The translations under genes and the position numbers were made by a program. From Candidatus Rifleibacteriota bacterium (GTDB lineage: Bacteria > Riflebacteria > Ozemobacteria > Ozemobacterales > Ozemobacteraceae), in NCBI GenBank assembly GCA_029560455.1, contig JAKQKW010000056.1:1-7263 (forward strand): a stretch of 7,263 bases of DNA. The letters run 5' to 3'. This document shows, piece after piece, positions 1-6,362 of this stretch (positions are counted from its first letter, which is position 1; each line of letters starts with the position of its first letter). Under the pieces are notes generated by a model, which did not search any database, was not told where the DNA came from, and saw only the letters and a program-made list of their open reading frames with translations.

Positions 1-1
1 T

Positions 2-169
2 TTCAGCGCCGACGAACTTGCAACCGCAATGCAGCGGGCCACCGAAATTGACCGGAACAAGTTACGCGAAAAACTTGTGGCAAGAGCTGCTGAATTCACC
101 TGGGAAAAAGCGATGCAGGATCACGCCCGCATTTTTGCAGATATGGCAAAACCGGGCAAGAGTTGTTAA
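2..169 (+). CDS. Glycosyltransferase (family 4-like), C-terminal fragment
   Basis: This is an open frame running in from the left edge and stopping at TAA 167-169. It gives the last 55 residues of a longer protein. The tail has the amphipathic pattern seen at the C-terminus of GT4/'group 1' glycosyltransferases: an alternating charged helix, then AAEFTWEKAMQDHARIF, which resembles the usual 'a..ftWek.a....iy' ending that packs back on the N-terminal Rossmann domain. Enzymes of this family move a sugar from a nucleotide-sugar donor, usually for cell-surface polysaccharide or glycolipid synthesis. The donor, acceptor and active site lie outside the window. The identification rests on the tail pattern only, so another protein with a similar helical end remains possible. 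Confidence 0.6.
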   Translation, partial: FSADELATAMQRATEIDRNKLREKLVARAAEFTWEKAMQDHARIFADMAKPGKSC

Positions 170-298
170 AGCTCCACCCGGATATTTAGCGAATTTATCT
201 GTTTGCAATCGACGAGTCTCTACCTGCCATTCCAGCTTTCGGTCACCGGCAGAAACTGGATGCTGCCGATTAAACGAACTCTTGTGGCAATCAAAACG

Positions 299-490
299 TC
301 ATCGCTGCATCTGCCAACCGGTTTCCCACCAGGTTCTTGGGGCAGCCCGCGAAATTACCAGTCTCTGGCTGGGCTGATGTTGAGGTGAGACGGCAAGACT
401 GCCTTCGCAGAATGGCATGCTGCGCCGAGCACCGGCAAGTCGGTTGCGGCGGGTAATGTAGAAATCAGAGAACATCGAGTGTTTCAACAT
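299..490 (-). CDS. Possible small protein, 63 residues, coupled to the coiled-coil gene
   Basis: I do not recognise this ORF. Its ATG (490-488) shares one base with the TGA stop of the upstream coiled-coil gene (TGATG). An AGGAG sits six bases ahead of the ATG (501-497), a textbook arrangement for translational coupling. The frame ends with TGA at 301-299. The product is basic and rich in Arg, Ser and Gln. It has two cysteine- or tryptophan-containing patches (MPFCEGSL and TWWETGW) and no membrane segment. Codons use the same C/G-ending choices as the neighbours (CGC, GCC, CAG, CTG). Against it, the protein has no familiar fold pattern and is short, so it may be non-coding. A longer version starting at 520 has no ribosome-binding site and is less likely. 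Confidence 0.42.
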   Translation of the reverse strand: MLKHSMFSDFYITRRNRLAGARRSMPFCEGSLAVSPQHQPSQRLVISRAAPRTWWETGWQMQR

Positions 491-771
491 CAGCTGCTCC
501 TGTCTGCAATTCCGGGCCATGGGCCGCGGCGGTTGGCGCGGCAGAGCGCTTCAAGCTCCAGCTCGAGCTCTCTGAGTTTTCTATCAATGGCATTCAGGCG
601 GTCGATTTCTTCGCGACATTTCTCTGAAATCTCGTTTTCGACCACTTTTTCTTCGCGCTTCAATGCTTCGATTGAATTCTGAATCAGTTTCAACCGCAGC
701 TTGTCTTCGTTATTCAGCTGCAGGTCGCCTTCAGGTTCACGGGTTTTGAACAACGGGATAAGTACACCCAT
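490..771 (-). CDS. Small coiled-coil protein, 93 residues, unknown function
   Basis: The frame stays open upstream to 921, but the ATG at 771-769 is the best start because GGAGGG lies six bases before it. An upstream start would also run through the phosphatase promoter. The N-terminus is short and hydrophobic (GVLIPLF). Residues about 22-79 form a long, strongly charged amphipathic helix with heptad-like Leu/Ile spacing (for example KLRELELELEAL), so a coiled coil is very likely. The C-terminal tail is Arg/Gly/Pro-rich (ANRRGPWPGIADRSS). There is no signal peptide or membrane span. The size and helical character resemble small structural or chaperone-like proteins such as FliJ/FlgN types, but no signature supports that assignment. 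It is transcribed divergently from the phosphatase and is probably co-translated with the 63-residue ORF downstream. Confidence 0.72.
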   Translation of the reverse strand: MGVLIPLFKTREPEGDLQLNNEDKLRLKLIQNSIEALKREEKVVENEISEKCREEIDRLNAIDRKLRELELELEALCRANRRGPWPGIADRSS

Positions 772-864
772 CTTTAACCCTCCGTCAATTTGGATTAGCC
801 GCCGACTTATTACAACGACCATCAGGTTATCGGCAGAGTGCATAAATTTAATTAGTATTAGCGC

Positions 865-893
865 TTGCCATGCCCCCCGGTTTGGGTTAGATT
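865..893 (+). promoter_or_regulatory. Sigma70-like promoter for the alkaline phosphatase unit
   Basis: A -35-like TTGCCA (865-870; five of six consensus bases) is followed after exactly 17 bases by a -10-like TAGATT (888-893; four of six). This would start transcription near base 900, about 25 bases before the ATG at 924. The stretch just upstream (841-860) is AT-rich and could act as an UP-like element. No clear Pho box is seen. The call is by pattern only. Confidence 0.5.
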
Positions 894-923
894 TTTTATC
901 AAAGAACGCGAAAGGAAGCAAAC

Positions 924-2018
924 ATGCTCACACATTTCCGCCACATCCGCAGCTTCTGCCTCATTTTTGCCCTGCTGCTCACTGTCGCCGTTTCGGCCCA
1001 GACAGACATAAAACCCCGCAACATCATTTTTCTTATCGGTGATGGCATGGGCGTCGCCCATATAACCGCCGCCCGCATCGAACACGGCCCGCTCAATCTC
1101 GAGCGCTTCAAAATCATGGGTCTGCACATGACAGGTTCGGCCAACGATTACGTTACCGACTCGGCCGCCGCCGGCACCGCGCTGGCTACCGGCTTTAAGA
1201 CCAACAATGACGTGGTCGGCCAGAGTCCTGAAGGCAAGCCCCTGAAAAACCTTATGGAATATGCCCGCGAAGCCGGCAAAGCCACCGGTGTCACCGTCAC
1301 CAGCATTCTGCCGCATGCAACCCCGGCTGCCTTTTCTGCACATCACATCGCCAGATATCATTATGACACCATCACCGAACAACAGGCCAACTCTGGTCTC
1401 GACGTGATGATCGGCGGCGGTCTGAGTAACTACTACCCCCAGACCACGCCCGGCAGCCGCCGAAAAGATGACAAACATATTCTCAATCTGCTGCGTTCAA
1501 AAATGCCGGTTGTGCTCAGCATCGAGACGCTGCGCAAGGTGAAAGCCCCGAAGCAGCTGACCGCAATTCTTTCGTCTGGTCACCTGCCGCCTGCAGTAAA
1601 GCGCGACTACACTCTCGGCGAACTTACTGCCAAAGCCCTGGAATGCCTTACCCAGAACGAAAAAGGCTTTGTGCTGATGGTCGAAGGTTCACAGATCGAC
1701 CTTGCCTCGCACGATCAGGATATGCCGCGTATTACCGGCGAAGTTAAAGATTTCGACACAGCAGTTAAAACCAGCCTCGACTTTGCTGAAAAAGACGGTA
1801 ACACGCTGGTTGTAGTCACTGCCGACCACGAAACCGCCGGCATCACCCTGCCAATGAAAACCATCGTAAACGACAAAATCGTTAAGCCGACCTTCTCGAG
1901 CGACAATCACACCGCCGCAATGGTTCCGGTTTTTGCCTACGGCCCGGGTGCCGAAAATTTCGCCGGCATTCAGGCTATCGACGATGTCGGTCGCAAGCTC
2001 ATTGAACTGGTAAAGTAA
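924..2018 (+). CDS. Alkaline phosphatase (PhoA family), exported
   Basis: This is a metal-dependent phosphomonoesterase of 364 residues. Residues 1-25 are a Sec signal peptide: basic N-terminus, Leu/Ala-rich core, and AVSA before Gln26 as the probable cleavage site, so it acts in the periplasm or outside. Family motifs appear in order. IIFLIGDGMG carries metal ligand Asp40. TDSAAAGTALATG carries nucleophile Ser80. HATPAAFSAH has His131 and Thr133 at the magnesium site. VEGSQID...H carries Glu254, Asp259 and His263. TADHE carries Asp301 and His302. DNHT carries His329. All the expected zinc and magnesium ligands are therefore present. It is shorter than E. coli PhoA (471 residues) and has Leu260 where the E. 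coli enzyme has a lysine. AGGAAG lies a few bases before the ATG. The stop is one base from the next gene's ATG, so it heads an operon with two redox proteins, an unusual partnership. Confidence 0.95.
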   Translation: MLTHFRHIRSFCLIFALLLTVAVSAQTDIKPRNIIFLIGDGMGVAHITAARIEHGPLNLERFKIMGLHMTGSANDYVTDSAAAGTALATGFKTNNDVVGQSPEGKPLKNLMEYAREAGKATGVTVTSILPHATPAAFSAHHIARYHYDTITEQQANSGLDVMIGGGLSNYYPQTTPGSRRKDDKHILNLLRSKMPVVLSIETLRKVKAPKQLTAILSSGHLPPAVKRDYTLGELTAKALECLTQNEKGFVLMVEGSQIDLASHDQDMPRITGEVKDFDTAVKTSLDFAEKDGNTLVVVTADHETAGITLPMKTIVNDKIVKPTFSSDNHTAAMVPVFAYGPGAENFAGIQAIDDVGRKLIELVK

Positions 2019-2019
2019 G

Positions 2020-2181
2020 ATGACCAGCGACACCAATACGGCCAGAAAACCGGGGGTTCTGCAGATCATCATTCTGCTGGCCGCCGTTGCCCTGATGCTC
2101 ATCGGCTTCAAAAACGGCGAGCATCGCAGTTACTTTCAGAAAGCGATTCTGGTGTGCACACAATGCATAGGTCTGGGTTGA
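2020..2181 (+). CDS. Small membrane protein with C-terminal CxxC (CD1871A-like)
   Basis: This 53-residue ORF begins one base after the phosphatase stop and overlaps the start of the iron-sulfur gene downstream. Residues 1-12 are polar with Arg9-Lys10, and residues about 13-30 form one hydrophobic span (VLQIIILLAAVALMLIGF). The tail ends KAILVCTQCIGLG with Cys46 and Cys49. This architecture (one span, then a conserved 'KA...C..CIG.G' end) matches from memory the small proteins annotated as 'CD1871A family CXXC motif-containing protein', which typically sit beside a NapH-like 4Fe-4S membrane protein, as here. The function is not established. A thiol/disulfide or metal-handling partner of the next protein is an inference. 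There is no strong ribosome-binding site, so it is probably translated by coupling from the phosphatase. Confidence 0.82.
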   Translation: MTSDTNTARKPGVLQIIILLAAVALMLIGFKNGEHRSYFQKAILVCTQCIGLG

Positions 2182-3047
2182 AAATCAGATTCTGGTCGCA
2201 GGCAGCCGCTACTCTCGGCAGCAATGCCTATCTTGTCGGTCTCAAAACCGGCAATCTCTATACCGGCGTTCTCAAACACGGCTGCGTGCCGACACTCAAC
2301 TGCTACAGTTGCCCGGCCGCGCTGTTTGCCTGCCCGATTGGTGCCATGCAGGTAACGGTTGCCGGTGCCGGCGGCCTCGATCTGACTGCTCTGCACACCA
2401 TCGGCGCCAGACTTGCGGCAATCTCAACCTCGCTGCCATTGCTGGTGATTGGTTTTCTGGCCTTGATCGGCGGCATTGTCGGTCGCGCCGCCTGCGGCTG
2501 GATATGCCCGTTCGGCTGGTTTCAGGAACTGCTCAACCGTATTCCGTCGCCCAAATTCAACGGGCCGCAGGTTCTCAAATATCTGAAATACGTCATTCTC
2601 ATCGTTTTCGTCTTTCTGCTGCCGGCTTTCTGGCTCGATGAATACGACGGCGGCGAGCCAAGTTTCTGCAAATACATCTGCCCGGCGGGCACCCTTGAAG
2701 GTGGCCTGCCGCTGGCGTATCTGCAACCCGGCCTGCGCAGCCAGCTCGGCTGGCTGTTCACCTGGAAAGCTTCGCTTCTGGCATTACTGATTGCCGCCGC
2801 AGTATTCATACGCCGGCCGTTCTGCCGCTGGGTCTGCCCGCTCGGCGCATTCTACGGGCCATTCAACAAAGTCAGCCTCTACCGCATCGAATTCGAAAAA
2901 GAAGGCTGTATCGAATGCGGTGCCTGCTCACGCAAATGCCCTGTCAGCCTAGACGTGCCGCGTCAGGTCGACCAGGCCGAATGCCTGCGCTGCCTCGAAT
3001 GCCGCGACGCCTGCCCGAAGCAGCTCTTAAAAATCTCCCGCCGCTAA
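2178..3047 (+). CDS. NapH-like polytopic membrane 4Fe-4S ferredoxin
   Basis: This is a predicted inner-membrane electron-transfer protein. With TTG 2178 as start it has 289 residues. An N-terminal cysteine cluster reads CVPTLNCYSCPAALFACPIG (Cys36, 42, 45, 52). Hydrophobic spans lie near residues 79-101, 133-152 and 193-211. They are interleaved with CGWICPFG (106/110), CKYICPAG (164/168) and CRWVCPLG (216/220), the CxxxCP motifs of the NapH/CcoG-type family. The C-terminus is a 2x[4Fe-4S] ferredoxin domain: CIECGACSRKCP (244, 247, 250, 254) and CLRCLECRDACP (269, 272, 275, 279). The start is uncertain. TTG 2178 overlaps the previous stop (TTGA) with AGG six bases ahead and gives the N-terminus expected for the family. 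GTG 2154 and ATG 2163 are in-frame alternatives. Electrons probably pass between a quinone or cytoplasmic ferredoxin and an unknown acceptor, perhaps the neighbouring CxxC protein. Confidence 0.88.
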   Translation: MKIRFWSQAAATLGSNAYLVGLKTGNLYTGVLKHGCVPTLNCYSCPAALFACPIGAMQVTVAGAGGLDLTALHTIGARLAAISTSLPLLVIGFLALIGGIVGRAACGWICPFGWFQELLNRIPSPKFNGPQVLKYLKYVILIVFVFLLPAFWLDEYDGGEPSFCKYICPAGTLEGGLPLAYLQPGLRSQLGWLFTWKASLLALLIAAAVFIRRPFCRWVCPLGAFYGPFNKVSLYRIEFEKEGCIECGACSRKCPVSLDVPRQVDQAECLRCLECRDACPKQLLKISRR

Positions 3048-3070
3048 CGTAAATGAGCAAGTAAGCATTG

Positions 3071-3109
3071 CCGATCAATTGCCGTCGCGCCATAGGGCTA
3101 TATGATCGG
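3071..3109. repeat. Inverted repeat CCGATCA / TGATCGG
   Basis: CCGATCA at 3071-3077 and TGATCGG at 3103-3109 are perfect complements flanking a 25-base loop. On the plus strand the stem is followed by GGAAAAAA rather than a T-run, so it is not a standard intrinsic terminator for the iron-sulfur gene. It could be a weak RNA stem, a protein-binding site, or chance. Confidence 0.4.
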
Positions 3110-3265
3110 GGAAAAAAGCTCTAAGAACTAGAAACAAGGGTTCTCAAGCAATCGATAAGAAGAAGTCCTGGCCAGTCTCCGGAATATTTCATGTTTGCAG
3201 CTTTCCAGAAAAGAATGGCGTGAGGCTATCACAAGTTGTGACAACCTTCCCAAACACTGTTAAAT

Positions 3266-3305
3266 AAAGCCCTGCACTGCCATTTGCGTTCACCAAACAG
3301 GCTTT
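3266..3305 (-). terminator. Candidate terminator hairpin after selD
   Basis: AAAGCCCTG (3266-3274) and CAGGCTTT (3298-3305) pair with one bulged base around a 23-base loop, starting 15 bases past the selD stop. Read on the minus strand the stem ends in ...GGCTTTATTTAA, a broken T-tract. Read on the plus strand a TTTTT follows about 10 bases after the stem, so it might serve both converging units. The loop is long and the T-run imperfect, so confidence is low. Confidence 0.3.
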
Positions 3306-3319
3306 CTGATAGCAGTTTT

Positions 3320-4579
3320 TCAGCGGAGGTAGAGCAATTTTTCCTGGCGGGGCAGTGAGCGACCAATGGTTGCTGCGGCTGTATAGCCGGCTGAGCGGAG
3401 CTCGGCGAGCATCTGGTCAGCAAGTTCTGGTTCGGCAAGCAGCAGCAGACCACCTGAGGTTTGCGGATCAAGACTCAGCATTCGATCGGTGTATGACAGA
3501 CCGCTGTCGAAGCAGGTTTTACTTTCGACGTATTTCTGATTTCGAAAAGCACCGCCCGGTATGCAGCCAAGATCGATCAGAGCGCGGGCGCCCGGCAGTT
3601 CAGGCAGCAGGGCGGCGTTAAATTCCAGTGAAATACCGCTGGCGCGGGCAATGTGCATGGCGTGACCTAGCAGACCAAAACCGGTGATATCGGTGGCGCA
3701 GGCGACGTTGTATTTTTGCATGATCTCGGCGCCCGCACGATTGAGCTGTTTCATCGAAGCCAGCGCCGCCTGATAATGCGCCGGTGCGGCTTCACCCAGG
3801 CGCTGGCCTGCTACCAGAACGCCGGTTCCGAGGGGTTTGGTAAGAATCAGTGTCTGGCCGGGGCGGCCTTTGGCGTTGGTGATGACCCGGTCGGGATGAA
3901 CGGTGCCGGTGACGGCCAGGCCATACTTGGGCGGCGAATCGGCAATCGTGTGACCGCCAACGATGATGCCGCCGGCCTCGACGACTTTTTCGAGGCCGCC
4001 ACGCAGAATTTCGCCGAGAATTTCAAGCGGAATACCGGCAGCAGGAAACATCACCAGGTTCATCGCCGACAGCACCCGCCCGCCCATGGCAAAAACATCG
4101 CTCAGGGCATTTGCGGCGGCAATCTGGCCGAATTCAAAAGCATCAGAACAGACAGGCGGAAAAAAATCGGTGGTTTCGATCAGGGCCAGATCATCGTTGA
4201 TTCTGATAACACCAGCGTCATCACAGGTATCGAGACCAACCAGCAGCCTCGGGTCAGAATTGGCCGGGAAACGGCCAAGGGCTTCTGCCAGTAAATCAGG
4301 CGGCAGTTTTGCTGAGCAGCCGCCGTATTCGACGGTCGTCAGCAGGTCAAAGGCTGGTACCGAAGGCTTTTCATCGTGCAGCTGCGCAGAGATACCCAAC
4401 TGCTGAACAAGAGAAAGCGCTCTGTCGCTGTCGACTCTGTCGAGCTGCAGGCACATGCCGCATTCTGAAGAAATATGTTTCGGCGTGGCAATCACCTGCA
4501 GTGGCAAACCAGCGTTGCGGCAGATTTCTTCGGCCTTGATAACCTCACGGGTGTTGCGGAAAAGAAGAAGTATTTTCAT
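3320..4579 (-). CDS. selD: Selenophosphate synthase with N-terminal DUF3343 domain
   Basis: SelD makes selenophosphate from selenide and ATP, the activated selenium donor for all known specific selenium uses. Residues about 75-419 form a full-length SelD (E. coli SelD is 347 residues). The catalytic loop GGCSAKLPP has Cys88 and Lys91, equivalent to E. coli Cys17 and Lys20. ATP/Mg aspartates are Asp121 (DDAG), Asp138 (TTDFF) and Asp296 ([12 protein letters not shown]). GGHTI...KYGLAVTG (208-225) is also intact. The nucleophile is cysteine, not selenocysteine. Residues 1 to about 72 are a separate domain ([19 protein letters not shown]..., then ISSECGMCL with Cys40 and Cys43) matching DUF3343, described in Pfam as a putative Se/S carrier. 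The ATG overlaps the stop of the aminotransferase gene by four bases (ATGA), so the two are translationally coupled. The fusion suggests direct selenium delivery to the active site, which is an inference. Confidence 0.95.
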   Translation of the reverse strand: MKILLLFRNTREVIKAEEICRNAGLPLQVIATPKHISSECGMCLQLDRVDSDRALSLVQQLGISAQLHDEKPSVPAFDLLTTVEYGGCSAKLPPDLLAEALGRFPANSDPRLLVGLDTCDDAGVIRINDDLALIETTDFFPPVCSDAFEFGQIAAANALSDVFAMGGRVLSAMNLVMFPAAGIPLEILGEILRGGLEKVVEAGGIIVGGHTIADSPPKYGLAVTGTVHPDRVITNAKGRPGQTLILTKPLGTGVLVAGQRLGEAAPAHYQAALASMKQLNRAGAEIMQKYNVACATDITGFGLLGHAMHIARASGISLEFNAALLPELPGARALIDLGCIPGGAFRNQKYVESKTCFDSGLSYTDRMLSLDPQTSGGLLLLAEPELADQMLAELRSAGYTAAATIGRSLPRQEKLLYLR

Positions 4580-5700
4580 TTAACGATCTCTTTCAGAGCC
4601 CGCACAACCGCAGCAAAATCGGCGGCGGCATGCCAGCGTGACGGTGCCAGTCGCACCGCACCGACCGGAAAAGTCTTGAGAGTCTGATGTGCCATGGGTG
4701 CGCAATGCAGCCCGGCGCGCACCTCTATGCCAAATTCTTCGCTCAGGCGGGTAGCAATTACAGACGGATCAAGAGATTCGTGTCGAAAAGAAAAAAGGTT
4801 GCCCTGGCAATTTGCGTCAGAAGCACGCAGAACACCGATACCGGGCAGAGCTGTCACCGCATCGATGAAGGCAATAAATTCAGAGGGTGAATGTGCCGGC
4901 GGAGGCGTATTTTCAAGAGCCGCGAGCAGGCCGATAATGCCGGCAATGTTGCCGGTTCCGGCTTCAAAAATATCGGGGGCGAAGCCGGGCATCGCCAGAC
5001 TCTCTGAAACGCTGCCGGTACCGCCATAAACCAGCGGTTCGACCATTTCGGGGTTACGTATGAACAGGCAACCGGTGCCGGTTGGCCCGAGCAGCCCCTT
5101 GTGGCCGGTGCAGGCGACAAAATCAAGGTTCCAGTCGTCAATTTTCAGGTCGGTGGTTCCGGCTGACTGGGCCGCATCGACGAGCAGCGGAACTTCGCCA
5201 ATAGCTTCTTTGATGTTTTTAATCGGCTGAATCAGGCCGTTTACGTTGCTCTGATGATTGACTGCTACCAGACGCGTGCGCGGAGTCAGCAAACGGCTTA
5301 TTTCGCCGGTCTGAATCAAGCCGTCTGCCTCAGAAGGCATAACCCGCCAGCTTATGCCGCGCAGCCGCTTCAGTGCTTCGAGTGGGCGCATTACCGCATT
5401 GTGTTCGAGACCGGAAACCAGCACTTCATCCCCCGGCCGCAAAAAGCCCTGCAATACCAGGTTCAGGCCTGTTGTCGCATTCGGCATGAAAGAAAGCAGC
5501 TCAGGCCTGCCGGCCCCAAGACGGGCTGCGAGGCAATCGCGGGCCTTTTCCACTCTGCGGCTGACTTCGACGGCGCGCGGGTAGGCGCTGCGACCGTAAG
5601 GGCCGCCGAGTTCGTCAAGATAACGCGCCATTTCGCGGGCAACTTCTTTGGGCCGCGGAAAGGATGTGGCGCTGTTATCGAAATACATGCAGCTTTTCAA
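4576..5700 (-). CDS. NifS/CsdB-like class V aminotransferase (cysteine desulfurase / selenocysteine lyase family)
   Basis: This is a PLP enzyme expected to release sulfur or selenium from cysteine or selenocysteine as a protein-bound persulfide/perselenide. The 374 residues begin with the family's [17 protein letters not shown] places His100 over the PLP ring. VDAAQSAG carries Asp175 and Gln178. [13 protein letters not shown] carries the Schiff-base Lys201. The mobile-loop cysteine is Cys333 in RAGLHCAP. The C-terminus reads [13 protein letters not shown] where relatives usually have R-x-S-x-x-(Y/H)-(F/Y)-N-T, a mild divergence. The start is ambiguous. TTG 5700 has GAGGA nine bases upstream, overlapping the yedF stop. 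The internal ATG at 5688 (residue 5) coincides with the usual family N-terminus but has no nearby ribosome-binding site. Sitting between yedF and selD, it most likely feeds selenium to them. Sulfur specificity cannot be excluded. Confidence 0.92.
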   Translation of the reverse strand: MKSCMYFDNSATSFPRPKEVAREMARYLDELGGPYGRSAYPRAVEVSRRVEKARDCLAARLGAGRPELLSFMPNATTGLNLVLQGFLRPGDEVLVSGLEHNAVMRPLEALKRLRGISWRVMPSEADGLIQTGEISRLLTPRTRLVAVNHQSNVNGLIQPIKNIKEAIGEVPLLVDAAQSAGTTDLKIDDWNLDFVACTGHKGLLGPTGTGCLFIRNPEMVEPLVYGGTGSVSESLAMPGFAPDIFEAGTGNIAGIIGLLAALENTPPPAHSPSEFIAFIDAVTALPGIGVLRASDANCQGNLFSFRHESLDPSVIATRLSEEFGIEVRAGLHCAPMAHQTLKTFPVGAVRLAPSRWHAAADFAAVVRALKEIVK

Positions 5701-5712
5701 TTCAGGGGTTCC

Positions 5713-6327
5713 TCAGGGGGCGAAGACTTTGCCGGCCGATGCGACTGTCTGCATGATATCATACATGTTCGAAACCCGCCCGACCTGCAGCTTCGACTTG
5801 AGTTCGAAATAATCGAGGCAGGTGCCGCAGACAAGCATCTTCGCTCCGGCTGATTCAAGCTCTTTCAGAGCGCCCAGAACCGGCGAGCCTTCGCAGGCCA
5901 GCGTCACACCGGCATTGTAAAAAAGAATGAACGAAGGCGCGGGTGATGTTTCTTTGAGAGAATTGATGCAGGCCTGAATAAGAATGCGGCCGAGTTCGTC
6001 ACTGCCGCTGCCCATGACCGCCCGACTCAGAACCAGAACATACGGCCCACTGTTGCCGATGGCTGGTGAACAATAATCTTCGGCGCGCAGGCTGGTTTCG
6101 ATGGGTTTAATCACCTCGGCGCTGATCGTAAAAACGCCGGCATTTTCAATACATGTGGCCCTGCAGCCAAAATCCTGCAGAAAGCGCATGACGTTTTCGT
6201 GTGCAGTAGCGTTATCAATCAGAATTTCGAGAGTTGTCCCGGGTCCTGCATCTGTTAAAGCTTTCTTAACCATGATAAGAGGTTTCGGGCAAAGTAATCC
6301 GCGGGCATCGACAATATTTTTACTCAT
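5713..6327 (-). CDS. yedF: Selenium metabolism protein YedF (TusA-like + DsrE-like)
   Basis: This two-domain carrier-type protein has 204 residues. Residues about 1-75 are a TusA/SirA-like domain with ARGLLCPKPLIMVKKAL. Cys13 in the CPxP motif is the persulfide (or perselenide) carrying residue in relatives. Residues about 95-204 are a DsrE-like domain: YVLVLSRAVMGSGSDELG, FYNAGVTLACEGSPVL (Cys145) and MLVCGTCLDYF (Cys167, Cys170). This fusion is the architecture of the selenium-metabolism YedF family, found almost only in genomes with selD. The ATG at 6327 has AAGGTGA four bases upstream. Its TGA is 12 bases before the aminotransferase start and provides that gene's ribosome-binding sequence (TGAGGA). 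The probable role is to accept Se or S from the aminotransferase and pass it on. The exact chemistry in this family is not settled. Confidence 0.93.
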   Translation of the reverse strand: MSKNIVDARGLLCPKPLIMVKKALTDAGPGTTLEILIDNATAHENVMRFLQDFGCRATCIENAGVFTISAEVIKPIETSLRAEDYCSPAIGNSGPYVLVLSRAVMGSGSDELGRILIQACINSLKETSPAPSFILFYNAGVTLACEGSPVLGALKELESAGAKMLVCGTCLDYFELKSKLQVGRVSNMYDIMQTVASAGKVFAP

Positions 6328-6362
6328 TCAATCACCTTTTAACAGTTTCAATATATACAGAT

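Larger units (their letters stand above)
3048..3319. other. Convergent intergenic spacer, no gene seen
   Basis: This AT-richer spacer separates the iron-sulfur gene (+) from selD (-). All frames are broken by stops and I find no credible small gene. It holds one 7-bp inverted repeat (3071-3109), a 5-bp palindrome TCACA-AGT-TGTGA (3229-3241), a weak AGAAC/GTTCT pair (3124-3144), and a longer imperfect hairpin near the selD end that may terminate transcription. At 272 bases it is long for a convergent spacer in this compact window. Confidence 0.6.

Noticed and set aside
18..377. Plus-strand open frame of 119 codons over the glycosyltransferase tail and spacer
   Set aside because: It overlaps the glycosyltransferase tail in another frame, has no ribosome-binding site, and its product (Cys/Arg/Ser-rich, no pattern) looks like a shadow frame.
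203..388. Plus-strand open frame of 61 codons
   Set aside because: It has no Shine-Dalgarno and no recognisable protein features, and it lies opposite the better supported coupled ORF at 299-490.
772..921. Upstream extension of the coiled-coil gene to an ATG at 921
   Set aside because: The internal ATG at 771 has GGAGGG at ideal spacing. The extension would lie across the phosphatase promoter and adds a sequence with no coiled-coil character.
858..1478. Minus-strand open frame of 206 codons opposite the phosphatase
   Set aside because: It is a Gly/Val/Ala-rich antisense shadow of a clearly real alkaline phosphatase in GC-biased codons.
2179..2181. TGA after CTQCIGLG as a possible selenocysteine codon in a selenium-using organism
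   Set aside because: Translation beyond it gives a low-quality frame that would overlap the iron-sulfur gene, and the family naturally ends at this point.
3229..3241. TCACA-AGT-TGTGA palindrome as a CRP-like operator
   Set aside because: A CRP site is TGTGA-N6-TCACA. The half-sites here are in the opposite order and only three bases apart, and no promoter is nearby.
3716..4294. Plus-strand open frame of 192 codons opposite selD
   Set aside because: It is antisense to the highly conserved SelD domain, with composition typical of a mirror frame and no ribosome-binding site.
4314..4318. SelD catalytic position checked for selenocysteine
   Set aside because: The catalytic residue is encoded by an ordinary cysteine codon (GGCSAK), so no in-frame TGA is involved.
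5254..5853. Plus-strand open frame of 199 codons opposite the NifS-like gene and yedF
   Set aside because: It spans the junction of two confirmed minus-strand genes and shows no family motifs, so it is a shadow.
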